In this document: positions 50,901 to 64,000 of the stretch, piece after piece
Position numbering within the stretch: position 1 is the stretch's first letter
Layout of the letters: every line of letters begins with the position of its first letter
Assembly (NCBI GenBank): GCA_914767715.1
Contig: OU612067.1
Location: 26,138,162 to 26,202,161, forward strand
Direction of reading: 5' to 3'
Length of the DNA: 64,000 nt
Source of the DNA: Membranipora membranacea
Lineage: Eukaryota > Bryozoa > Gymnolaemata > Cheilostomatida > Membraniporidae
Program-made: the position numbers and the translations under genes
Notes under the pieces: model-generated
What the model was told of the DNA's origin: nothing
Seen by the model: the letters and a program-made list of their open reading frames with translations, nothing else
Database searches by the model: none

Positions 50901-52178
50901 CATTTAAATGTTGGCGCATTAATCTATATGGAAGATGTGCTCGAGATGAGGTAGTGTCCTACGACTGTGTCTGTTTTCCATCACAGAGTAAAAGGTATAC
51001 AGATTGCACTTTGCTGCCACCAGAAGTGTCAGTGGTTACCTTATGTGGGTAAACAGTTCTGGTTATCAGAGGGACTCACTGCAGAGGACTTCATCCTTGC
51101 CAGAACTCTATCCAGCTGGGCTACTTGTGCATTTCCTGATAGAGAACAAGCCGACAATGGAGGCGAGCATCAGTGTACGCCCCTCATCGACAAGGAAAAC
51201 AGGTGGGTGTGGTACAGGAGCCTCTTGGTTATGGAAGCCAGGCATTCAGAATGCTAAGGCAGCCTGACGCAAATGCATGTCAAGTAGTTACATAAAAGTC
51301 ACATATTTTGTATAATAGATAGCTAGTCCTCATCACTATTAAGACATTTATATTTTACATGTCGCTGGTTTCAGATCTATACACAGTATTTGACCTTCAC
51401 AACCACATAAATCATTCAAGAGACCGACAGTGGGATATAAAATTGCATAATATGCTGCAACATCTGATTCCTTCAACATAATGTGTTACAAAAGCAGGAT
51501 AGGTTTGGAGTTAGAGTAACTGTGTATTGTAGTAGAGGGTTATCTGTTTGTGTGCTCTAACTAAACAGTGCACAGTAACACCAAAGGCCCTTGTGACCCA
51601 CAGAAGTACAGTATTATTGACACTTGGCTATCTTGTGTATAATGTGATGGTATTTAGGTTACTGTCCTGGATTTTATCCGCTCGCTCATAGTTAAATAGT
51701 AAGCTGAGCCGGCTGGGCGATAAGTCAGGTCACATCGACGTATTAACCGGCTCGCTCGCTGCAGGGCATTGTTTACAGATTTCACATGTTCTGCCTTTGG
51801 CTGCTAGTTACTTGATACTCCCACTCCCAGGTCAGCGATTTGAAAATTATGGCTGCGGTTTTTGAATGATTTTTTATGCCGATTAATTATGTCATCAGAG
51901 CTTTTCAATTGGCGTGATGCAATACTTAGATACCAACTATTGCCAATATTATCCATCAAACAGTGTCATTATAATCAGCTGTTTTTGTAAATTGCAGATT
52001 CACATTTTGGAGCAATGAAGAGAGAGAATATATAGGTTTGACTTGTAAGCGAATTATCGACATAGGCCGAGAACACTACCTGCATAGTCAGGGATATAAT
52101 ACTAGACTGGTGGAGTATGTGACAAGGGATATATCACTAGAGAATGTCATGCTGTGTGCTCACCCAAGGCTGGGATGA
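44923..52178 (+). CDS. TRMT13: tRNA 2'-O-methyltransferase TRM13, 12 exons
   Basis: Exons: 44923-45078, 45401-45450, 45931-46000, 46874-46933, 47217-47286, 47791-47891, 48334-48504, 48691-48769, 50109-50186, 50539-50653, 50987-51202, 51998-52178; all in phase, 448 residues (human 481). The enzyme methylates the ribose of nucleotide 4 in certain tRNAs using S-adenosylmethionine. Visible: a CCCH zinc finger (C19, C30, C41, H44), a CHHC U11-48K-type finger (C63, H69, H79, C83), the SAM motif AEFGAG (190-195), the family blocks SKHLCGVATD and ALCCHQKCQW, and SSWATC. The acidic EESQ-like stretch after the KHLCG block is a variable insert. Two in-frame ATGs begin the ORF (44923, 44926); I chose the first. 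Convergent with AHCY, 527 bp between stops. Confidence 0.95.
46400..46490. repeat. Polypyrimidine stretch in a TRMT13 intron
   Basis: Nearly unbroken C/T-rich tract (CTCCCTATCTCCCTTTTTCC-type) in intron 3, about 390 bp before the next acceptor. Confidence 0.7.
48770..50108. other. TRMT13 intron 8; nothing found
   Basis: A 1.3-kb intron, AT-rich, with a TATTATATT run near 49270-49300. No open frame, repeat family or RNA gene supported. Confidence 0.5.
50278..50290. repeat. Poly-G tract in a TRMT13 intron
   Basis: Unbroken run of 13 G in intron 9. Confidence 0.85.
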
Positions 52179-52705
52179 CTGGTTGGTACTGATCATGAGG
52201 ACAGATTTTTGGGCTCCATAAGGCGAGCATTGAATTGTGGACAAATCACTTTTTGGTATTTTTATGCTACACATTTCATTTTTATCATCTTTCATTGGAA
52301 CAAAATGTCACGACTTTTCTCAAGATAATTAATAAATATAACCAAGGGCTTTCTGACATAATGTCATAAATAGAGGTTTTAGATTTTTTATAAAGCAGAT
52401 ATATTCACCAACAAAGCATCAACAAATATGCAAAATTGATAAAATGGGACCAATAATAAAATATAACAGCTGAAAAGTATTAAAACGAACTCTACATTTC
52501 TTTGGTAAAGGAAACGATGTCCTTTTTTATTATGTATTGCAGTAGTATATTGGCATCTTATGGGGAAAAAATGGAATGGTGGACACTCTTTTGGTCTTAG
52601 TGTTATCGGCATCTACACCCGAACGTCAGTGAGACGTGTTTAACAGTGACGACTAGCGAGGCTGTCGCTGAACAGATATGGCTCGACATGTAGGATGGTG
52701 ATGGT

Positions 52706-56864
<4,159 letters not shown>

Positions 56865-56970
56865 GATTGCAGATGTATTGTTGCAGCTTTGCAAAGAAAA
56901 GAGAAATGTCACACGTGCGTCTACTCTGTATGAATATAGAGGAAGAGGCCGTAAACTGGCTGCTTGCTAA

Positions 56971-57034
56971 TTTATAAGTTTCTACAAGCTCCGCCCATAC
57001 TTTGTGAATTCAACATTACAACAAATCTGATTGG
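56971..57034 (-). promoter_or_regulatory. AHCY promoter elements: TATA, GC-box, inverted CCAAT
   Basis: Reading on minus toward the gene: CCAATC (57029-57034), GTATGGGCGGAGCTT (56986-57000), then TATAAA (56971-56976), about 107 bp before the start codon at 56864. The order and spacing suit a core promoter with a start near 56940. Confidence 0.5.
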
Positions 57035-57860
57035 TCTAAGCTGAATTTATTGAATGAAAAGACAAATCAGAATTTGTTATATCATGGAAAGACAACTATG
57101 GTACCAGAATGGTTTTGCAGGGAGAGTGGGACAAACTCCCTGGTTTCAATGGGCTACATTAACCTCATGAAAATATTTTTTTCTTCTCTAGATCACCTAT
57201 ATTTGCCGTGGTCATTTTGTTCAGCCATTTGCACCCTCACCACAGATCAAAGTGTCATAGTCATCCACAGACGAGGGGCTAGCTAAGCTGCTAAGTACAT
57301 TGACATTCAATTGTCACTATTACGCAGCCTGCCATCCATTTTACATTTAGTCCTGTCAATAAGAATATTATTATTAAAATACAAAGCCATACACTCACCA
57401 GTACCTTACAACATGCTCATCACTATCCAATCAACCATCTTTAATATTAATTCAATATTAGGATAATAACATTATCCTTGAACAAATTTACTTGTTTTAA
57501 AACACAGCCGATAAAAAAAAGTCACACACCAGTCATTAGGCTAAGTTTTTTTATTTTTGCTACCGCATTCATATTTAATTGTTATTCATGATATGCCTGC
57601 AAGCAGAGGCTTTTTCTGTTCTATTATAAATCTGTACACAGAAAGAAAAAATGACTAACTAACAGATCAAAGTTGAGATACATTTCACCATCTTGTTCAA
57701 AAAATGTTTAAATAATGAAATTCCACAAGGTGTACGCTATATTCAGTACTCTTTCACATCTGAAATTCTAGTTGTTGCTCTATTACAGTAAGTGGGAATT
57801 CATAGGTTTATTATATCACCATTGCTCCTACACCATTCATAGATGCCGTTACGCACCCTG

Positions 57861-57945
57861 CAACTAAGTGCCTCACTTGTGCTGTATATAGTGTCCTGTC
57901 TAGGTATGGCCGTTGCCAATCTGGATCCTATTATGTCTATGGCCA
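57861..57945. mobile_element. Solo arm end of the 14.4-kb foldback family
   Basis: AAGTGCCTCACTTGTGCTGT and GTGTCCTGTCTAGG match the right end of the foldback at 14354-14777 with a few changes. Only one arm is seen here. Confidence 0.5.
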
Positions 57946-58578
57946 CATGGTTTTTAATATAATCTCAATTACTCAAATGAAACAATCAACTTTTATTCAA
58001 ATGTTTCAAATTTACCATTGATTATTTCCAAACTAAAACCAAATCAAAAGTTTGGTTTTACAGTTTTTAGACGTGATTATCACAAGCAAAGATTTAGGAT
58101 AGGGAATCGCAACTGTTGTTGCTGACATCAAGGAGTTAAAGACACTTTAACTCCTTGCTGACATAGAAATGGTAGCAGGTAGTCCTTAGAGAGAGAAAGA
58201 GCCCAACTTGTCATTGATCATCAACGGCTGTCATACTATGTCACATCTAGTCCAGTTTCTCAGATCATTTTCTATCCTTATAAATGATAAGTTTTTGGCA
58301 ATATAGTAACGAGAAACACAGTAACAAAGAATATTCTTCATGCTCTTGTCAAAGAACGGTCATGTTACAATCCCCCAAGCATTGAGATTGGAATAGCCAA
58401 GATTCCCTTTTATATGTCTGTCATACAGAAAAACGAACACCGTTTATGCTGCAGGTGTAAGAACTTAAAGAGTTTAGAATTAAAAAACAATCATACCGCT
58501 GGTGTGACTAGTGAGCAGAGAACCAAACTGAAAAAAGCTCAAGTGTCATAGACAAGACACACTGGTAATCTTTCATAT

Positions 58579-58640
58579 ATTATCAATAATCTATTATATA
58601 TATATATATATACATATATATATAATAGATTATTGATAAT
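58579..58640. repeat. AT-rich palindrome around a TA microsatellite
   Basis: ATTATCAATAATCTATTATA at 58579-58598 is exactly complementary to 58621-58640 and the two flank a TATA repeat. Related TCTATTATCAATAA words recur downstream to about 58765. Confidence 0.85.
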
Positions 58641-58807
58641 ACATATATATATTTATACTTTTATTGTCAGCATCAATTCATTATCACTAATGTTTTTCAT
58701 GATCAATGATGCTATCAATGATCTATTATCAATAATCTATTATCAATAACATATTATCAATGTTTGAAAGGCGTTTTAAGGCGGCCAAACAAAATGATAT
58801 GAAAGTG

Positions 58808-59603
58808 TTAAGTTAATCCTGTATTTCCACTCTCATAGATCATTATAATTTCACTACTGTAGTCTCTCAAAAAAGACAGTACATTGGAGAGGTTGTTCAT
58901 TAGGTGAGTGTCAATGACCGAGCGTGATGACGTTATTCGGCAAGCTCTGATAAAGTTCATTCCCATAGCTCCATTCTGTGTACCAATGACCTGAACTAGA
59001 GTGATGAATGGGTATTTGGGCATTTGAATTAGGGAATTAAAGATGTACTACAACAAAATGAAAAAAACTGCAGTCAAGATGATCAATATCGCTTACACAA
59101 GCACTGATGAGACAACATAACTAAGATGACCAGATTCTTATGGCAAAATTCTGTGAAATTAAAAAAGCAAAGATCAAAACAAGCCACTTCAGTAAACCAT
59201 GGCATAACATTGCTTGCTCATCATTACTTGATCACATATTCAAAAAGATTATAATACACCGACGAAAATCAATTAAGTATCAGCCGACAGTTGAAGATAA
59301 TGCATTATACAAGTAGGGAAACAAACCAGTATATTCATAATAAGGCCTGAAGGGTAAACTACTGTTCAGTTCAGACGTAGACAAAATTTCTGCCTGGAGT
59401 CTTTCTAGTACTTGTCTTGATGCGGTTCAAGATTTGCTCTGTTAAGTGACGCTTCATATGTATATCCGCTGATATTGAATATGTTGATGAATCAAATAAA
59501 CTTGACCAAGAAGTTAGAAATAACCCCTCATCAATTATGGTTAAAAGATCTGTGAGTTGTCCTCTGTTTACTATTGTGAAGACAATCCTCCAAACGTGGA
59601 GAA
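58808..59603 (-). CDS. Unresolved minus-strand gene candidate
   Basis: Two coding-like segments lie between AHCY and WDR35. 58808-59023 is open to a TAA; after an acceptor ending GTTCAG (58995) it reads VIGTQNGAMGMNFIRACR to SGNTGLT. 59366-59590 is open and reads LTDLLTIIDEGLFLTSW to PGRNFVYV then stop; its first in-frame ATG would start MKRHLTEQIL. I could not join the two with a good donor. A promoter-like pair (see 59611) lies just upstream on this strand, like the AHCY promoter. No family recognised; it could also be non-coding or a pseudogene. Confidence 0.25.
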
Positions 59604-59610
59604 GTGGAAT

Positions 59611-59668
59611 AAGCTCCGCCCATACCTATATGGCAAGTGGTTATTCATTATTATTGCTCTTTGATTGG
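59611..59668 (-). promoter_or_regulatory. GC-box and CCAAT pair, same as at AHCY
   Basis: On minus, CCAATC (59663-59668) precedes GTATGGGCGGAGCTT (59611-59625). The 15-mer is identical to the one at the AHCY promoter (56986-57000) and the order is the same. It lies 170-230 bp upstream of WDR35 on plus and just upstream of the minus-strand coding-like segment, so it may serve either. Confidence 0.45.
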
Positions 59669-59838
59669 ATGATATAATGGTCTACAAAGTATGATTGGAC
59701 AATTATATCCAATGAATTTCTGTCTCGCATTTTCTCCTCAAAACTCACATTTTTGTATACTGGTTGCTGAGAGAAGAAGAAAATTTCTAGTTGACTATAA
59801 ATGTTTTAGCTGTTCTATGCCAATAGGGGCCAGGCAAG

Positions 59839-62800
59839 ATGTTTATTTATCTCAGTAAGAAGGTAAGTTACTCTAGCAATAGTGTTTAGCTGAAAAAAGA
59901 GAATTTGGCACTATTTTTAGCTAACCTAAGATGATGTATGTGTGAAAGAAATGATGTTGATTTATTATTTAATTTATTTACATAACATATATATATTATA
60001 TACTTTCATATATTATGAATTGATAAAATAAATGATAATATCAAAGCTTCTTCTTATGGACAAGCTTAGTGAGGTCATGTATATGGGTCTACCCACTCAT
60101 TAAACAAAGGTTGTCAAAATAGGTTTGATTCATGACTGCTATTGGACTGGTAAAAAATGTGAACAATTAATGACTAAGAGTCAAGAGTGAGTACTCCAGT
60201 CCATGCTGTTAGTCTCATAATCTTTACATTGAGTTACACTGCTGCTCACGATTTCATTAACAATCAAAAGAATGATCCGCTTTAGCCATTTCGACAAACC
60301 ACCCTGCAACATCATTGACATTGAGATTACCTGATTTACACATATATGTCTGATCATAAGTGTAAGTTGGACGTCTGGTGATCTCCCTGAGGTTGCAGGG
60401 ATTTATTCATGCCATATTGGTCAAAGATGAGCTTACAATAGTGTCTCATGTGACGTAAATAGCACATTCACATATCCATTTAATTTAAAAGTATGTAGGC
60501 CTAGCTATTTTCGAGTCATTACTTGTAAATTCTCACTTACAGATCGCCATACCTAACAACATCAGGTTACAGTATGTGTCATGGAATAAAGTTGAGGGAT
60601 ACATAGCCTGTGGAGGAGATGATGGTTTACTCAGGGTGCTACGACTCGAGGCCCCTGTTGGTGAGTATTAGCCTTAGTAGACTGATGACGTACAACGTGA
60701 TTCCTATAGTAATGAGCTGACATTGAGGATCGTTGATGATTGCTTATGGTTGTGTAAAAATGGCGTCAAAGGTATCACTGCATTCAGTTCAAATAAGAAG
60801 ACAGACAGGCATTTTGAGTTATTTCTGTTAGATACAGTAAAAATGAATACAATATACTGCTCAGGTGTTTTATCAGTTTGTTAATGTGAATATTATAATG
60901 ATTACGTTGGAATCTAGATGTGACAGGACAGCAATTTTTGTCTGTGAGAAGTGACTCGAATCAACTTGGGTTCAGGTCTCAGGGTCCTATAGAACTCAAG
61001 CAATTGCTAAACTATACAGAACTTTTCCTCCATGAATATGTTTGTAATTTATATTTTCAGGGGGTACAGCTAAAGGCCTGGCAGCGCCTAGCAATCTTTC
61101 TATGAATCAAACTCTGGAAGGCCATAATGGAACGGTGCAGGTCGTTACGTGGAACGAGCATTATCAGAAACTAACCACTAGTGATCAGCACGGTCTTATT
61201 ATTGTCTGGAGTCTATACAAAGGTGAGTGTGTTAATTTTTTTTCCAGACTTGACCAAGCTGAATCGAGTGCATCAAGCTTCTGAATCTAAAATAGTGATA
61301 TGAAATTAATAACATTGCAGTGTTATGACAGCCAATTTGACAGTGTTAATGGTGTATTGATAAGAAAATTGGTTTATTAGTCAAGAGGTCTATTGCAAAG
61401 TTTGGTCTTCTGTCTATATCCTCTGGTTGGAATTCTACGCCAATTTTTTCAAATCACAGTTTGAGTTTGTTACAAAATTTTTGGTTTCATGAAGCAATAG
61501 TCAACCTATATGTAGCAATATAGAAGCTTGCTCATTTTTTACTTTGCTTAACTTTAATTTAGTGCTATCAACTCATTGTGTTCTCATATTTGTTTAGGAA
61601 TGTGGTATGAGGAAATGATAAATAACCGTAATAAGTCAGTAGTGAGAGGGATGAAGTGGAACTCAGAGGGTCAGAAGATCTGTATTGTGTATGAGGACGG
61701 AGCTGTCATTGTAGGATCAGTAGATGGTAACAGAATATGGGGAAAAGATCTCAAAGGATGTACACTGGCTTCAGTGGAGGTGAGCTTGTGAGCTAATGTG
61801 CAGAAAGAAGGACAGGGATGGTTGTGTTAGGGAATCAGCTGTGTGAGAACAGAGTTCAGGGTCCATAACAGAGCTATTCTCAAAATCAGGAACTTACCAT
61901 CAGTTGAATAACTCCTCCAGCCCCCTAACGCATACAAGTAAACTTTGTAAAATATACGCTTCTTTGTAAACCTGAAGCTATAATAAGATCTGGTGCCACC
62001 ACCAATTGTTAGCCTTTAGCCTCTTTAGCAACTTTTTATAACAAAAAAGTGGCGTGTTACAAGGGTAGTCAGTCCTCACTATGTACCCATATAAGTACTA
62101 TGCTCCTTCATACACGGCATATTTAAATTATGGAGCTTCTATTCTACATTCTCTCTCCTAAACCTTTGATACTCTATGAAAACCTTGCCACCGTGATTTG
62201 CCCTTTGTTCAAATTGCTTAGTCTTTGTTGTTCTCTTCTCTTTGAACAAAATCTTGATCGGTTTAAATTTCAGAAGACTTCAATTTATTAGAGTGACAAC
62301 TTGACAGAAAAGTCAAAAATTATGTGGATGATAATGAGTTGATGCAGCCTCCATTCATGACATGCTCTTGAATGATTGATATTTCTGCATTTGGGGTGTT
62401 TAGTTTCCTATGGACTTTGCAATCAAATGCGCTTAGGTCAGATGTGGCAACGAATGTGCTTTATTTAATTGACAAAAACAGCAGATACAACTGAAACTGC
62501 AAACTGAAACTATTTTGTATCATGTTGCATGTATATACCATAGTTAGGTTATTGAGTCACTGTGTTGTCTCAAATTGTCTCCTCTGTCAGTCTATATGTT
62601 ATCCTCTCTCCACTTCGGGTAACCCCGGCAGTGAGGCCTGTATCTCTCGGGCCTCTTGTGCTAAGCCGCAGCAGTGGAAGAAAATATTAATAAAGAAATC
62701 AAAGACAACATTACCCTCTATGTCATTCTCGTTACGCGTAGCTGTTCTCAAGACACATCCAGTCACACAGGGAAAATAACAGCTGGCGATGCAGCATAAG

Positions 62801-63504
62801 CAGCAGTTGTGGCCGACTTTCTCTGCAATACGCCCGGACACATAACACGGACAACACATAGAACATATGCAGACGGGAATATTTCCGAAGCAGCCACACA
62901 GGCCATTCTTCCATCGACCATCTGGTCTAGCGCTCTTCCTTCTCTTACCTCCTCGCCCCATTCTCAAGCTTTAGTCTCTCACAGCTACTGTGGCTACTTT
63001 GACTGTCCTGATTAATATCTCTACTGCTGACTTTGTTTATTGTAACGTATGATAGCAATGATTGATAAATGTCTGTGACTTTTAGGTCGCCTTTTATTCT
63101 ACAATTTCCTGTTTTTCCATCAGTCTAGTTATCTCTGCACCAGAACGCTTAGCTGATACGATCTTATCTTTAGATTCACCCTTTGTCTGGATTTCTTGTG
63201 TTGCAATTTAAATCACAACACACAGATATGTCTTTGTGCCCGACAATGCCCAAATGTTTAGGATTCTAGATTGACAGCATTAGTCAGGTCAGTTGTCAGA
63301 ATTGAATGTTATATGGATTTGTCTTCTTTCTTCAAGAACCAGTCAGATTTTTGCCGCTTCAATATTTCCATTAAACATCCCTGAGTTTCAGGTGAATGAT
63401 TCAGCTGATTGTTATTGTTACAGTGGGCTCCTGATGGAAAGATGATCATATTTGGAATGACTAATGGTGAAATTCACATTTATGACAGTCTCGGAAACTT
63501 TATG
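59839..63504 (+). CDS. WDR35: WDR35/IFT121, 5' part (3' end off window)
   Basis: Exons: 59839-59862, 60543-60660, 61061-61222, 61598-61779, 63424-63504; phases match and the last donor (GTATGT) leads off the window. About 189 residues are present of about 1,170-1,180 in the family. WDR35 is a subunit of the IFT-A complex that carries cargo in cilia. The part seen is the start of the first WD40 propeller: [71 protein letters not shown] and [12 protein letters not shown]. These are extremely close to the vertebrate protein. Exon 1 codes only eight residues. Presence implies a ciliated animal. Confidence 0.95.
62599..62961 (-). CDS. PLAC8-family cysteine-rich protein, intronless, nested in WDR35
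   Basis: A single open frame of 120 residues from ATG at 62961 to the stop at 62599, antisense inside WDR35 intron 4. After a basic start ([19 protein letters not shown]) come the PLAC8 hallmarks: [25 protein letters not shown] and [17 protein letters not shown], then [10 protein letters not shown] and [19 protein letters not shown]. Family members (PLAC8, cornifelin, plant FCR/PCR) are small membrane-linked cysteine-rich proteins with varied roles, including metal handling and size control. The intact frame and full domain argue against a pseudogene. The lack of introns suggests a retrocopy origin or a secondarily intronless gene. Confidence 0.85.
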   Translation of the reverse strand: MGRGGKRRKSARPDGRWKNGLCGCFGNIPVCICSMCCPCYVSGRIAEKVGHNCCLCCIASCYFPCVTGCVLRTATRNENDIEGNVVFDFFINIFFHCCGLAQEAREIQASLPGLPEVERG

Positions 63505-63639
63505 GTATGTATAGACAAGGTGCTTCTTCTAGCCCATTGTACAGGCTAAGCTTGTTCATTTACATTGCACAGCATGTCCGCCCTTTTGAGAAGAGAAACT
63601 TGTTATCCCCAGAGCAGTAAATGCAAGCTAGAGTTAAGT

Positions 63640-63740
63640 TTCTAATAAAATATTTTAATAAAAGTTTTTAATAAAGTATTTTAATAAAAGTTAATAAAAA
63701 AATATTTTAATAAAAGCTTTTAATAGTATTAAAAAAAAAG
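63640..63740. repeat. AT-rich degenerate tandem repeat
   Basis: Repeated ATTTTAATAAAAG words with spacing of about 25-30 bp, about four copies, in WDR35 intron 5. Confidence 0.75.
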
Positions 63741-64000
63741 TTTAGTTAGTTAGGGGGATACCTAATAATAGATACCACAATGTCTTATCTAGCTGAGGTG
63801 AGAGTAATATAGTAACGATGGGGAGTAAAAGTAAGCAATATCAATCATGTGCAGGAAGGACAACATTTCTTCCAGGGAAGAATTTACTCCTCTAGATTTC
63901 ACAATGAACATAATATTAGTACGACTAGCCCAGTATGCATTTATTCAGTATCAAATCAATACGCTGAAACACTAACTTAAGTCAATTTATCTGGGTTTTC

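Larger units (their letters stand above)
57035..58807. other. Intergenic region; repeats only
   Basis: Contains a solo foldback arm (57861-57945) and an AT palindrome (58579-58640) followed by tandem TCTATTATCAATAA words to about 58765. No coding region supported. Confidence 0.5.

Overview
The window is metazoan nuclear DNA. It has AT-rich, long introns with GT...AG splice sites, AATAAA poly(A) signals, many short inverted-repeat transposons and single-copy animal genes. The proteins are animal-type (ANKLE1/LEM-3, PISD, DHRSX, TRMT13, AHCY, WDR35, PLAC8 family). Nothing points to a vertebrate; I read it as an invertebrate or early-branching animal but cannot name the phylum. I built the exon models by hand from splice sites and codon phase. 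Six core models (ANKLE1, PISD, DHRSX, TRMT13, AHCY and the WDR35 5' part) join in phase at every junction; the five complete genes also give protein lengths near, or explainably different from, their families.

Layout. 1-10.5 kb: the 5' part of a minus-strand leucine-rich-repeat gene. Its LRR region is built from near-identical 141-bp cassette exons inside a 3.9-kb tandem duplication full of SINE and foldback repeats; one cassette is broken by an insertion. 10.5-13.9 kb: mostly unassigned, with one plausible minus-strand coding exon. 13.9-30.4 kb: a complete 18-exon minus-strand ANKLE1/LEM-3 gene (ankyrin, long Ser-rich linker, LEM, GIY-YIG nuclease) whose introns hold several MITE/foldback families, a 58-bp tandem repeat and an 80-bp perfect palindrome near its 5' end. 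30.8-40.3 kb: PISD on plus, head-to-head with ANKLE1. 41.4-42.8 kb: DHRSX on plus. 44.9-52.2 kb: TRMT13 on plus. 52.7-56.9 kb: AHCY on minus, convergent with TRMT13. 58.8-59.6 kb: unresolved minus-strand coding-like segments. 59.8-63.5 kb onward: the 5' part of WDR35 on plus, with an intronless PLAC8-family gene nested antisense in intron 4.

Functional links are loose, as usual for an animal genome. TRMT13 uses S-adenosylmethionine and makes S-adenosylhomocysteine, which AHCY hydrolyses, but their convergent arrangement may be chance. PISD (mitochondrial inner membrane phospholipid synthesis) and DHRSX (polyprenol/dolichol oxidoreduction) are both lipid enzymes on the same strand. The accessory and most unusual part is the left 30 kb: an amplified LRR-exon array and a greatly lengthened ANKLE1 homologue, both in a landscape of small non-autonomous elements.
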